Assembly (NCBI RefSeq): GCF_000421665.1
Contig: NZ_ATXL01000011.1
Span: 1-52,687, forward strand
Origin: Bavariicoccus seileri WCC 4188
Lineage (GTDB): Bacteria > Bacillota > Bacilli > Lactobacillales > Aerococcaceae
Length of the DNA: 52,687 nt
Direction of reading: 5' to 3'
A model generated the notes under the pieces. The model worked only from the letters and a program-made list of their open reading frames with translations, was not told the origin of the DNA and ran no database searches. Of this stretch, positions 44,806 to 52,687 are shown piece by piece. The first letter of the stretch is position 1; the number at the start of each line of letters is the position of its first letter. A program made the position numbers and the translations under genes.

Positions 44806-44837
44806 GGTCTATGCCTATTAATAGGCATAGACCTTTT
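44806..44837 (+). terminator. Intrinsic terminator after fakA
   Basis: GGTCTATGCCTATT (44806-44819) pairs perfectly with AATAGGCATAGACC (44820-44833), followed by TTTTC. The T-run is short and the centre must open into a loop. It lies 28 bases before recG. Confidence 0.8.
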
Positions 44838-44864
44838 CTATCTTATAATGGGAGGCGTGAAAAA

Positions 44865-46862
44865 ATGACAGGCTCATTGAATGATTCAGTTAGCGACTTG
44901 ACTGGTGTAGGTCCTAAAAGAGAACAGGCTCTAAATGATCTAGGCATCGCAACCATAAAAGACCTTATCCTCTATTTTCCGTTTCGTTACAACGATATTA
45001 GGGAACGTTCATTGGCCACCGTAAATGACGGTGATAAGGTCTTGTTAAAAGGGTCGCGCATCAGTGATGTTACTGTCAGCTATTTTGGTAGGCGAAAAAA
45101 CCGCTTAGCCTATCGCATGCTCGTCAATGATGAGCCTATCCAAGTTGTTTTTTTTAATCAACCCTACTTGAAGGATAAAATCAATCAACAAGATGAACTA
45201 GCTATTTATGGTAGATGGGAAGCTGCCAAACAAACCTTATTAGGTATTAGAGTGGTCGGTGGGGCGTCAGATACAGACGGTCAGGATTTTGAAGCCGTTT
45301 ATCCTGCGTCTAATGCTATCAAATCACAGACAATCAAAAATTTAGTGATAGAGTGCTTCAAACGCTATAAAGACTGTATTAAAGATCCAATTCCAAGCTA
45401 TTATTTACGACCGTATGATTTTATGTCGTTTAAAAAGGCTTATTTTGAAATGCATTTCAAAACGGATGATAAAGTGGCAAAAAAGGCAAGAGAACAACTC
45501 GTTTTTTATGAGTTTCTGACCTATCAACTAAAACTATTGCACTTGAAATATGAACGCGAAAAGGCACACAATGAAGCTGCGGTAGTAGCTTATGATCTCA
45601 GTCGTTTAAAAGATATCATCTCTCATATTCCGTTTGAACTAACAGATGGGCAAAAGCAAATCATCAATAGTATTTGTCGAGATCTACTAGCACCATATCC
45701 TATGAATCGCTTATTACAAGGAGATGTTGGAAGCGGGAAAACGGTCGTTGCATTTGTAGTTATGGGAGCTGTTTTTACAAGTTCTGGACAGGCAGTATTG
45801 ATGGCTCCAACCGAATTGTTGGCAGAGCAACATTATCAATCGGCTCTTCGTTTTTTTGAAGGAACACCTTACAACATTGCCCTATTGACAGGTTCAACAA
45901 AACCAAAAGACAGACGGCAGATCTTGTTGGGACTAAAAACAGGTGAAATTAGTGGCCTAATAGGAACTCATGCCGTTTTCCAGGATGAGGTCGTGTTCGA
46001 TAGGTTGCAGTTAGCAATCATCGATGAGCAACACCGCTTTGGCGTTAAGCAGCGACAACAATTGATTGACAAGGGAGAAGCAGTCAATACATTAGTGATG
46101 ACAGCAACTCCTATTCCCCGAACATTAGCTATCACTCTTTATGGAGATTTGGATGTTAGCCAATTGAAAGAAATGCCAGCAGGCCGTCAGAAAATCACGA
46201 CTAGGTGGGTGAGAGCTAAGCAACTTGATCGTGTTTATCCCTTTATTTTGAGGGAAATCGAAAATGGTCGCCAAGCTTATGTCATCTCTCCGTTAATCGA
46301 AGAGTCACAAAACTCTGACCGAGAAAATGCTACGGCGATTTTTAACGGCTTGAAGACGCTTTTTCCGAGTCATATTAGACTAGGGTTGTTACATGGGCGT
46401 TTAGATGTCTCAACGCGTCAAGAAATTATGGCACAGTTTAAGAATCATGAGATTGATGTGTTAGTCTCTACGACAGTGATTGAAGTTGGTGTTGATGTTC
46501 CAAATGCCACTATTATGTTAATATATAATGCAGATCAGTTCGGTCTATCTCAGCTTCATCAACTTAGAGGAAGGGTTGGCAGAGGAAAGCACAAATCCTA
46601 TTGCATCTTATCTGCGAATCCTAAAACTGAAACTGGGAAGGAACGGATGCAGATCATGTGCCATAGTCAAGACGGCTTCTATCTTAGTCAACGGGATTTA
46701 GAGATGAGAGGACCAGGTGAGATTTTCGGCGAACGCCAATCTGGCCTACCCGAATTTAAAGTTGGAGACTTGATCAATGATGCTGATATGATGATTGCCG
46801 CTGCTGACCGTGCGCATGACTTGATTATGACAAACCAGATAGAAAAGGAGCTTGACCTATGA
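44865..46862 (+). CDS. recG: ATP-dependent DNA helicase RecG
   Basis: A 665-residue branch-migrating helicase for stalled forks and recombination intermediates. N-terminal wedge/OB domain (GVGPKREQALNDLGI, LILYFPFRYNDI), Walker A LQGDVGSGKT, DEQHRFGVKQR, TATPIPRTLA, and the C-terminal helicase motifs STTVIEVGVDVPNA and QLRGRVGRG. Start: ATG 44865, with GGGAGG (44850-44855) 9 bases upstream. The upstream ATG at 44811 falls inside the preceding terminator hairpin and is rejected. Overlaps plsX by 4 bases. Confidence 0.96.
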   Translation: MTGSLNDSVSDLTGVGPKREQALNDLGIATIKDLILYFPFRYNDIRERSLATVNDGDKVLLKGSRISDVTVSYFGRRKNRLAYRMLVNDEPIQVVFFNQPYLKDKINQQDELAIYGRWEAAKQTLLGIRVVGGASDTDGQDFEAVYPASNAIKSQTIKNLVIECFKRYKDCIKDPIPSYYLRPYDFMSFKKAYFEMHFKTDDKVAKKAREQLVFYEFLTYQLKLLHLKYEREKAHNEAAVVAYDLSRLKDIISHIPFELTDGQKQIINSICRDLLAPYPMNRLLQGDVGSGKTVVAFVVMGAVFTSSGQAVLMAPTELLAEQHYQSALRFFEGTPYNIALLTGSTKPKDRRQILLGLKTGEISGLIGTHAVFQDEVVFDRLQLAIIDEQHRFGVKQRQQLIDKGEAVNTLVMTATPIPRTLAITLYGDLDVSQLKEMPAGRQKITTRWVRAKQLDRVYPFILREIENGRQAYVISPLIEESQNSDRENATAIFNGLKTLFPSHIRLGLLHGRLDVSTRQEIMAQFKNHEIDVLVSTTVIEVGVDVPNATIMLIYNADQFGLSQLHQLRGRVGRGKHKSYCILSANPKTETGKERMQIMCHSQDGFYLSQRDLEMRGPGEIFGERQSGLPEFKVGDLINDADMMIAAADRAHDLIMTNQIEKELDL

Positions 46863-47866
46863 AATTAGCAATAGACGCTATGGGTGGCGACTATGCCCCA
46901 AAAGCAATAGTAGAAGCTGTTAACGAATCTGCAAGGACTCACCCCACAGTCACTTTTACATTGTTTGGGGATCAAACCCAAATCGAAGCTTTTTTAACTC
47001 CCAATTCCAATATTGAAATCGTCCACACGATGGATAAAATAGCCAGTGATGCTGAACCAGTGAAGGCAGTTCGCCGTCAGAAAAACGCCTCAATGGTTTT
47101 AGCGGCCCAATCGGTCAAGGATGGGGAATCGGATGCTTTTATTTCAGCAGGGAATTCAGGAGCATTATTAGCTAGTGGCTTGTTGATTGTTGGAAGGCTT
47201 AAGGGAATTGATCGCCCAGCTTTGATGCCGATTATCCCAGCTTTCTCGAAAGACCATCAACACTTTATACTTGCGGATGCTGGTGCCAATGCTGACTGTA
47301 AACCTAAAAACTTATTACAGTTTGCCATCTTAGGTCACTGTTATGCCAAACAATACCTGAAGATTGCTAACCCAAGAATCGGTTTAATCAATAACGGGGC
47401 TGAAGCTTCTAAGGGAAATGAATTAAGCAAAGAAGCCTTTGCATTGCTAAAAGAAGAAAAAGAATTGAACTTTATAGGTAATGTGGAAGCTAGGTATTTA
47501 TTGAACGGTGTTTGTGATGTTGCTGTAACGGATGGCTTTACTGGAAATGCCATCTTGAAGACCACCGAAGGAACAGCTCTTACCTTGTTTAAAGAACTTA
47601 AACAAGCTGTTTTAACGAGCGGAATAAGAGGCAAGTTAGGCGGGCTATTATTAAAGCCAGCTTTGAAACAACTAGATAGTAGTTTAGATTATCAAAAGGG
47701 CGGTGGTGCCTTGCTACTTGGGCTAAAGGCTCCGGTCATCAAAACACATGGTTCTGCTCAATCAGAGACCGTTATTGCTACGCTTGAACAGGCAATCTCA
47801 ATCATAGACTCACATATTGTTTCTAGTGTGGAGGAAGCCTTGACGGTTGCAAATTCATCTATCTGA
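46859..47866 (+). CDS. plsX: Phosphate acyltransferase PlsX
   Basis: A 335-residue enzyme making acyl-phosphate from acyl-ACP, the first committed step of Gram-positive phospholipid synthesis with PlsY. Begins KLAIDAMGGDYAPKAIVEA; contains SAGNSGALLA and GVCDVAVTDGFTGNAILKT. AAAAGGAG precedes its ATG, which overlaps the recG stop. Neighbouring fakA and acpP supply its substrates. No FapR-type operator was recognised, and no fab genes are nearby. Confidence 0.96.
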   Translation: MKLAIDAMGGDYAPKAIVEAVNESARTHPTVTFTLFGDQTQIEAFLTPNSNIEIVHTMDKIASDAEPVKAVRRQKNASMVLAAQSVKDGESDAFISAGNSGALLASGLLIVGRLKGIDRPALMPIIPAFSKDHQHFILADAGANADCKPKNLLQFAILGHCYAKQYLKIANPRIGLINNGAEASKGNELSKEAFALLKEEKELNFIGNVEARYLLNGVCDVAVTDGFTGNAILKTTEGTALTLFKELKQAVLTSGIRGKLGGLLLKPALKQLDSSLDYQKGGGALLLGLKAPVIKTHGSAQSETVIATLEQAISIIDSHIVSSVEEALTVANSSI

Positions 47867-48039
47867 TGTTTTAAAAGAGTCTACTATTGTTGACAGCGTT
47901 AAAAAAGATGGACAAACATTTAGGAGTTAAGTAAAATAGTTGTGTATGAAATTACGCAATAAGTTACTATTAAAATGAGAGATTATCTAAAATGAGCGAT
48001 CATCATTAAGAGTTACTTTTCATTTAAGGAGGCATATCA

Positions 48040-48288
48040 ATGTCATACGAAGAAATATACAATCAACTGAGTCAACTAGTTGCTGAGCGGTTTTATTTAG
48101 AGCAAGAAGATATCAAACCTGAAACAACTTTTCAACACGATTTAGGTGCAGATTCTCTAGATATTGTTGAATTGGTGATGGCGTTGGAAGATCAATTTGG
48201 TCTTCAAATCGATGATGAAGATGCTGAAAAAATACTAACAGTAGGAGACGCAGCCCATTATATTGACGAACAACGTCGATCGGCTTAA
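48040..48288 (+). CDS. acpP: Acyl carrier protein
   Basis: An 82-residue acidic carrier for fatty acyl chains. The phosphopantetheine serine is in DLGADSLDIVELVMALED. AAGGAGG lies 8 bases before ATG 48040. It has a separate 173-base upstream region from plsX and ends in a terminator. Whether it is the main fatty-acid ACP or a second copy cannot be judged here. Confidence 0.94.
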   Translation: MSYEEIYNQLSQLVAERFYLEQEDIKPETTFQHDLGADSLDIVELVMALEDQFGLQIDDEDAEKILTVGDAAHYIDEQRRSA

Positions 48289-48346
48289 GCGCTACTCCCT
48301 TACAGTTATAAGTTTTTTTACGATGAGCACCTTTTTAAATTATGAC

Positions 48347-48384
48347 GGTTGTGGCTAATAAGAGTCACAGCCTCTTTTTATTTT
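48347..48384 (+). terminator. Intrinsic terminator after acpP
   Basis: GGTTGTGGCT (48347-48356) pairs with AGTCACAGCC (48363-48372) using G-U pairs, followed by TCTTTTTATTTT. Confidence 0.83.
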
Positions 48385-48430
48385 GGGGATGCTGAAATCG
48401 TCTATAGCAAGGATTATCACGGAACTGTTA

Positions 48431-48460
48431 CTGACAAATAGATGATAGTTATGTTAGAAT
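48431..48460 (+). promoter_or_regulatory. Candidate opp promoter P1
   Basis: CTGACA (48431-48436), an 18-base spacer, extended -10 TGTTAGAAT (48452-48460). Confidence 0.5.
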
Positions 48461-48495
48461 GGCAAAATATCGATGAAAAGATGATTAACTCATGA

Positions 48496-48524
48496 TTGAA
48501 ATGCATTGCATATTTTTATATAAT
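48496..48524 (+). promoter_or_regulatory. Candidate opp promoter P2
   Basis: TTGAAA (48496-48501), a 17-base spacer, TATAAT (48519-48524). Its transcript would begin near 48531, which supports the downstream start codon at 48571 for oppD. Confidence 0.7.
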
Positions 48525-48570
48525 GGAAAGCGTACTACTTTACCGAGAGAGTAGGAATGGAGGAAGATAT

Positions 48571-49590
48571 ATGAGTAATGGCAAGCCACTATTGGAAGTC
48601 AACGATCTGCATACAGGTTTTCGGATCCGTGATAACTATTATGATGCCGTTGATGGTGTGTCGTTCACTTTGGACAAGAACGAGATACTTGCTATTGTAG
48701 GAGAGTCTGGTTGCGGAAAATCAACTTTGGCTACGACAATAATGGGACTACATAATAAAAATAACACTAAAACATCTGGAGAGGTCATCTATAAAGATAC
48801 AAACTTGATTAATTTGAGTGAAGTTCTTTATAACCGCATCAGGGGTTATGATATTGGCATGATTTTTCAGGATCCATTGGCGTCATTAAATCCGCTGATG
48901 ACGATCGGTAAGCAAATCGAAGAAGTATTGGTTTACCATACTAAGATGAAAGAAAAAGAGCGTCATGCCCGTGTCTTAGAGCTTTTGGATCAAGTAGGAT
49001 TGTCGAATCCAGAACGTGTTGCAAAACAATATCCCCATGAGCTTTCTGGTGGGATGCGACAACGGATTTGTATTGCGATAGCATTGGCTTGTAAACCCCC
49101 AATTATCATCGCAGACGAACCGACGACTGCTCTTGATGTGACGATCCAAGCTCAAATATTAGATTTATTAAATGATATTCAAAAAGAAACTGAATCTGGT
49201 ATTATTTTGATTACACATGATTTAGGGGTAGTAGCAGAAACTGCTGATCGTGTAGCTGTGATGTATGCCGGTCAATTTGTGGAGATTGCCTCAGCTGAAG
49301 AGTTGTTTACAAACCCATTACATCCTTATACACGTTCTTTATTGAAGTCGATTCCTCAAGGAGACGATGACATTTCTGGAGAAGCAGCGACTGAAGAGCT
49401 ACACGTGATTCAAGGAACAGTGCCAACTCTTGCTAAGTTACCACGTAAAGGGTGTCGTTTCGCACACCGTATACCTTGGATACCTGCAGATGCACATGAA
49501 GAAAATCCTGAATTGCATGAAGTCAGTCCAAACCATTTTGTGAGATGTACTTGCTATAAACATTTCCATTTTGAAGAGGGGGATGCGTAG
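48571..49590 (+). CDS. oppD: Oligopeptide ABC transporter ATP-binding protein OppD
   Basis: A 339-residue ATPase of the dipeptide/oligopeptide importer. Walker A GESGCGKST, Q-loop FQDPLASLNPLM, signature LSGGMRQR, Walker B PIIIADEPTTALD, switch His in ITHDLG. The C-terminal oligopeptide-transporter extension has GCRFAHRIPW, where family members usually have Cys residues for an Fe-S or metal site. Here RFAHRIPWIPADAHEE...VRCTCY keeps GC-RF plus a late C-x-C. Start: ATG 48571 with GGAGGA upstream; the frame upstream to 48496 overlaps promoter P2. Confidence 0.93.
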   Translation: MSNGKPLLEVNDLHTGFRIRDNYYDAVDGVSFTLDKNEILAIVGESGCGKSTLATTIMGLHNKNNTKTSGEVIYKDTNLINLSEVLYNRIRGYDIGMIFQDPLASLNPLMTIGKQIEEVLVYHTKMKEKERHARVLELLDQVGLSNPERVAKQYPHELSGGMRQRICIAIALACKPPIIIADEPTTALDVTIQAQILDLLNDIQKETESGIILITHDLGVVAETADRVAVMYAGQFVEIASAEELFTNPLHPYTRSLLKSIPQGDDDISGEAATEELHVIQGTVPTLAKLPRKGCRFAHRIPWIPADAHEENPELHEVSPNHFVRCTCYKHFHFEEGDA

Positions 49591-50531
49591 TGGCAATTAT
49601 TGAAATAGAAGATTTAAAGGTCCATTATCCTATAAGAAGTGGCTTCTGGAATCGTATTACTGATCAAGTCTATGCGGTTGATGGTGTCAATATGACGATT
49701 GAGTCCGGTAAAACTTATGGCTTAGTTGGCGAATCTGGTTCTGGGAAATCTACCATTGGTAAGGCCATTGTCGGTCTTGAAAAGGCCACTTCTGGTAAAA
49801 TTTTATATAACGGTGAAGATGTGACAAAACGTGCGCCTTCACACTATAAAGATTACAATCGAAATATTCAAATGATATTTCAAGATTCATTATCGAGCTT
49901 TAATCCAAAAAAACGGATCATCGACATCATTGCTGAACCGATCCGTAATTTTGAACGCCTATCTCCTGCAGAGGAAAAGAAAGAAGTTATTAAATTACTA
50001 GAAACAATCGGATTATCTGAGGAAGCATTATTGAAGTATCCTCATGAGTTTTCTGGCGGTCAAAGGCAACGTATTGGAGTTGCAAGGGCGATTGCTTCAA
50101 ATCCGAAATTGATTATTGCAGACGAACCAGTCTCTGCACTTGACTTGTCAGTACAGGCACAAGTTTTGAATTACATGAAACGCATTCAACAAGAGTATGA
50201 TCTCAGTTTCTTGTTCATCTCACATGATTTGGGTGTTGTGAAACACATGTGTGACTATTTATCAATCATGTACCATGGTCGTTTTGTTGAGACAGGCACG
50301 CGTGAAGATATTTATAAGAACCCACAACATATCTATACGAAGCGGCTTTTATCAGCTATCCCAGTGATTGATCCAGTCAATCGCGAGCTTCATAAAGAGA
50401 GAAGAAAAGAAACCGAAAGACTTTATCAAGAAGAGTATCATAAGTATTATGATGAAAAAGGTCGCGTTTTTGATCTGCTTCCATTAACTGATACACATTT
50501 TGTAGCGACTCATGCTGGAGGTGACTTGTAG
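49590..50531 (+). CDS. oppF: Oligopeptide ABC transporter ATP-binding protein OppF
   Basis: A 313-residue partner ATPase of OppD: Walker A GESGSGKST, FQDSLSSFNPKK, signature FSGGQRQR, Walker B LIIADEPVSALD, ISHDLG. Starts with GTG 49590, overlapping the oppD stop by one base, behind GAGGGGG. The long Glu/Lys/Tyr-rich C-terminal region (RRKETERLYQEEYHKYYDEK) is typical of lactic-acid-bacterial OppF. Confidence 0.93.
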   Translation: MAIIEIEDLKVHYPIRSGFWNRITDQVYAVDGVNMTIESGKTYGLVGESGSGKSTIGKAIVGLEKATSGKILYNGEDVTKRAPSHYKDYNRNIQMIFQDSLSSFNPKKRIIDIIAEPIRNFERLSPAEEKKEVIKLLETIGLSEEALLKYPHEFSGGQRQRIGVARAIASNPKLIIADEPVSALDLSVQAQVLNYMKRIQQEYDLSFLFISHDLGVVKHMCDYLSIMYHGRFVETGTREDIYKNPQHIYTKRLLSAIPVIDPVNRELHKERRKETERLYQEEYHKYYDEKGRVFDLLPLTDTHFVATHAGGDL

Positions 50532-50533
50532 CC

Positions 50534-51496
50534 ATGTGGAAAACAATTTTTAGACGTATTTTGATGATGATTCCGCAAATCATTATCTTAAGTGTGCTAG
50601 TATTTGCCTTAGCTCAAGCGATGCCAGGAGACCCTTTTACAGGGATGATCACTAATGATACACCTGTTGAAGCTATTGAAGCATTGAGGGAACGTGCAGG
50701 ATTGAATGATCCGTTACCTGTTCAGTATGTGAGATGGGTCGGTAATGCCGTCAAAGGTGATTTTGGTAGCAGTTATACTTATAAGATTCCTGTGGTTCGT
50801 TTGATCGGTGAACGTATCGGAAATACGATTTGGCTATCCTTAGTCACTTTGATCTTGACTTATTTGATCGCTTTACCATTAGGATTACTAGCTGGTCGTT
50901 TCCAAAACACTTGGATTGATAAAGTTATCGTGGTGTATACCTTCATCACTTACTCTATCCCAATTTTTGTATTCGCACTCTTATTATTATGGTGGTTTGG
51001 GTATCACTTGAACTGGTTCCCAACACGGGGTTCAGTTCAATCAGGATTAGTCCCAGGAACGATGGAGTATATATGGAGCAAATTCTATCATTTACTATTG
51101 CCAGCCTTTACGATGGCAATACTATCAACGACTGGTACAATCCAGTACTTGAGAACTGGTGTGATTGATGCTAAAAGTCAAGACTATGTGCGGACTGCTC
51201 GTTCAAAAGGTGTCCCTGAAAACAAAGTCTACACAAGACATATTTTCAGAAATTCTCTATTACCGATTGCTGCTTTCTTGGGTTATGATATCACAGGATT
51301 GATTGCTGGTTCAGTATTTATCGAGCAAATTTTCGCTTACCCAGGGATGGGGAATTTGTTCATTAGTTCGATTGGTCAGCGAGATTATTCCGTTATCACA
51401 GCGTTACTCTTACTATTTGGTCTGACAACACTATTTGGAACTTTGTTATCAGATATCATTATGAGTATCGTTGACCCAAGAATCAGAATACAATAG
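50534..51496 (+). CDS. oppB: Oligopeptide ABC transporter permease OppB
   Basis: A 320-residue permease with six membrane helices; the N-terminal block RRILMMIPQIIILSVLVFAL and the EAA-type loop YVRTARSKGVPENKVYTRHI that docks to the ATPases are present. GGAGGTGACTTGTAGCC precedes ATG 50534. Confidence 0.94.
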   Translation: MWKTIFRRILMMIPQIIILSVLVFALAQAMPGDPFTGMITNDTPVEAIEALRERAGLNDPLPVQYVRWVGNAVKGDFGSSYTYKIPVVRLIGERIGNTIWLSLVTLILTYLIALPLGLLAGRFQNTWIDKVIVVYTFITYSIPIFVFALLLLWWFGYHLNWFPTRGSVQSGLVPGTMEYIWSKFYHLLLPAFTMAILSTTGTIQYLRTGVIDAKSQDYVRTARSKGVPENKVYTRHIFRNSLLPIAAFLGYDITGLIAGSVFIEQIFAYPGMGNLFISSIGQRDYSVITALLLLFGLTTLFGTLLSDIIMSIVDPRIRIQ

Positions 51497-51510
51497 GGGG
51501 AGGGAATAGG

Positions 51511-52452
51511 ATGGAAAACCGTAATCAAGAAATACTAGTTGAACAACAAATCGGGCCTGAATCTCCTGAACCTGAAGATAATCAAAAATTAGCGACCACT
51601 GGCTTTCAAGTTGTCGTTCGTGAATTTTTGAAAGATAAAGTCGCTTTGGTTTCAGTAGTGGTCCTAGTTCTGATTCTACTTTTGGCTTTCGTAGGATCAC
51701 TATTTTTAGATAAAGACTCTGTTACTAAAATTGATATTCTCAGTCGTTACACCCCTTGGGGACAGGATGGTTTTATTTTAGGTACCGATGAAGGTGGTCG
51801 TGACGTTTTTGGACTATTGATCATCGGAGCCCGCAATTCAATCATGATAGGCTTTTTAATCACCGTTTTCACCTCATTAATTGGGATTATCTATGGGTTG
51901 ATCAGTGGCTACTTTGGTGGCATGACTGATGTGATCATGATGAGAGTTGTCGACTTCATTATGATTCTACCGACAACTATGATTATTATCGTGCTGATTG
52001 TTATCTTACCATACAATAATGTTTGGACGTTCACTGCTATTATGAGTGCCTTTTATTGGACGGGTAAAGCAAGATTGATTCGTAGTCGTGTGTTATCTGA
52101 AGTCTCCTTAGATTATGTCAATGCCTCAAAAACGTTGGGGTCTGGTAATATCATGATTATGTTCCGTGAAGTTTTGCCAAATATTAGTTCGTTGATCATC
52201 GTTAACTTGACACTTAGTTTTGCAGGTAATATCGGAATTGAAACTGGATTGAGTTACCTCGGTTTTGGGTTACCACCTAATGTACCAAGTTTAGGTACCT
52301 TAATTGGTTATGCTAATAATGCTGATATCATTGAGAACAAGCAATGGTTATGGATGCCTGCTTCATTGTTAATTTTAGTTATGATGTTATGTATCAACTA
52401 TATTGGACAAGCTATGCAACGGGTGGCTGACTCTAAACAACGTTTAGGCTGA
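51511..52452 (+). CDS. oppC: Oligopeptide ABC transporter permease OppC
   Basis: A 313-residue permease. A soluble N-terminus, then helices and the EAA loop (LDYVNASKTLGSGNIMIMFR), followed by SYLGFGLPPNVPSLG typical of OppC/DppC. GGGGGAGGG precedes ATG 51511. It is the last gene of the operon: two terminators follow and no oppA is present within the window. Confidence 0.94.
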   Translation: MENRNQEILVEQQIGPESPEPEDNQKLATTGFQVVVREFLKDKVALVSVVVLVLILLLAFVGSLFLDKDSVTKIDILSRYTPWGQDGFILGTDEGGRDVFGLLIIGARNSIMIGFLITVFTSLIGIIYGLISGYFGGMTDVIMMRVVDFIMILPTTMIIIVLIVILPYNNVWTFTAIMSAFYWTGKARLIRSRVLSEVSLDYVNASKTLGSGNIMIMFREVLPNISSLIIVNLTLSFAGNIGIETGLSYLGFGLPPNVPSLGTLIGYANNADIIENKQWLWMPASLLILVMMLCINYIGQAMQRVADSKQRLG

Positions 52453-52497
52453 TGTCTAATCAGAAACCTCTTGTGTCATAAAAAAGATAACCTGAGA

Positions 52498-52550
52498 AGG
52501 TTGCATAAGGTTGCATAGGGTTGCATAAAGTTGTATAAATTTGCATAAGA
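52498..52550. repeat. Tandem array, 10-bp unit, five copies, after oppC
   Basis: TTGCATAAGG, TTGCATAGGG, TTGCATAAAG, TTGTATAAAT and TTGCATAAGA follow one another exactly every 10 bases (52501-52550), between the oppC stop and its terminator. Confidence 0.85.
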
Positions 52551-52563
52551 AGTTTAGGGAAGG

Positions 52564-52592
52564 GTTGTGATATTAATATCACAACTTTTTTT
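52564..52592 (+). terminator. Intrinsic terminator of the opp operon
   Basis: GTTGTGATATT (52564-52574) and AATATCACAAC (52575-52585) form a perfect palindrome followed by seven T. Confidence 0.88.
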
Positions 52593-52633
52593 GGTTCTAC
52601 GTCAAATAGTGTTGTTACAGTTAAATCACTTAA

Positions 52634-52660
52634 GGAAACGCCCCGGCGTTTCTTTTTTTT
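52634..52660 (+). terminator. Second intrinsic terminator downstream of opp
   Basis: GAAACGCC (52635-52642) pairs with GGCGTTTC (52645-52652), followed by eight T. Only 41 bases separate it from the first terminator and no gene fits between, so it is a back-up terminator or belongs to a short RNA. Confidence 0.8.
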
Positions 52661-52687
52661 CTAAATAATTTGGCAGATATTTTGCTG

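Noticed and set aside
44844-44849. TATAAT between the fakA terminator and recG, as a recG promoter
   Set aside because: The start point would fall after the GGGAGG ribosome binding site (44850-44855), leaving recG without a leader; no -35 box fits.

Overview
The window is a low-GC, Gram-positive chromosome segment with gene order and gene content typical of Lactobacillales (pdhCD, bmrCD-like exporter, typA-ylaN-ftsW, ylbG-rsmD-coaD-sepM, comEA-comEC-holA, uvrB, rpsO-pnp-rnjB, gmk-rpoZ-priA-fmt-rsmB-prpC-prkC-rsgA-rpe-thiN, yloU-fakA-recG-plsX-acpP, opp). The RNase J2-type active site (HGHADA) and the run of small uncharacterised conserved genes fit an enterococcal/carnobacterial/aerococcal relative, but the genus cannot be fixed from the sequence alone. 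Almost everything is on the + strand; only rpsT, rpmB and a small SOS-type gene are on the - strand.

Layout. 1-2745: 3' end of the pyruvate dehydrogenase operon (E2 partial, E3) and its terminator. 2931-6676: a promoter, a 27-codon leader peptide, an intrinsic terminator and two overlapping ABC half-transporter genes, which looks like ribosome-mediated attenuation of a heterodimeric multidrug exporter. 6859-14460: UPF0223, typA, ylaN, ftsW, a CAP-associated protein, ylbG, rsmD, coaD and a PDZ/Lon-type protease. 14655-19271: DNA uptake genes comEA and comEC, then holA. 19345-21868: rpsT and uvrB back to back, uvrB under a LexA box. 22126-27849: rpsO (with a possible pseudoknot leader), pnp, rnjB and a ThiT-like membrane protein. 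28270-29721: cardiolipin synthase. 29941-30285: a lone - strand YolD-like gene with two LexA boxes on its promoter.

30584-31156 is the most striking non-functional piece: the start of a small coiled-coil gene joined to the frameshifted last third of a V-type ATPase subunit D gene, read here as the scar of a deleted V-ATPase operon. 31283-42264 is a long housekeeping block (gmk, rpoZ, priA, fmt, rsmB, the PP2C phosphatase/PASTA kinase pair, rsgA, rpe, thiN). 42344-48288 holds rpmB (-), yloU, fakA, recG, plsX and acpP: envelope stress and phospholipid synthesis. 48571-52452 is an oligopeptide ABC importer operon (oppDFBC) that ends in terminators without a substrate-binding protein gene.

The intergenic spaces carry short, degenerate, A/T-rich tandem arrays, each with its own unit and period (10, 11, 12, 13, 14, about 33 bp). 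Two of them lie ahead of the RNA-decay genes pnp and rnjB. No tRNA, rRNA, CRISPR array, insertion sequence or prophage was seen.
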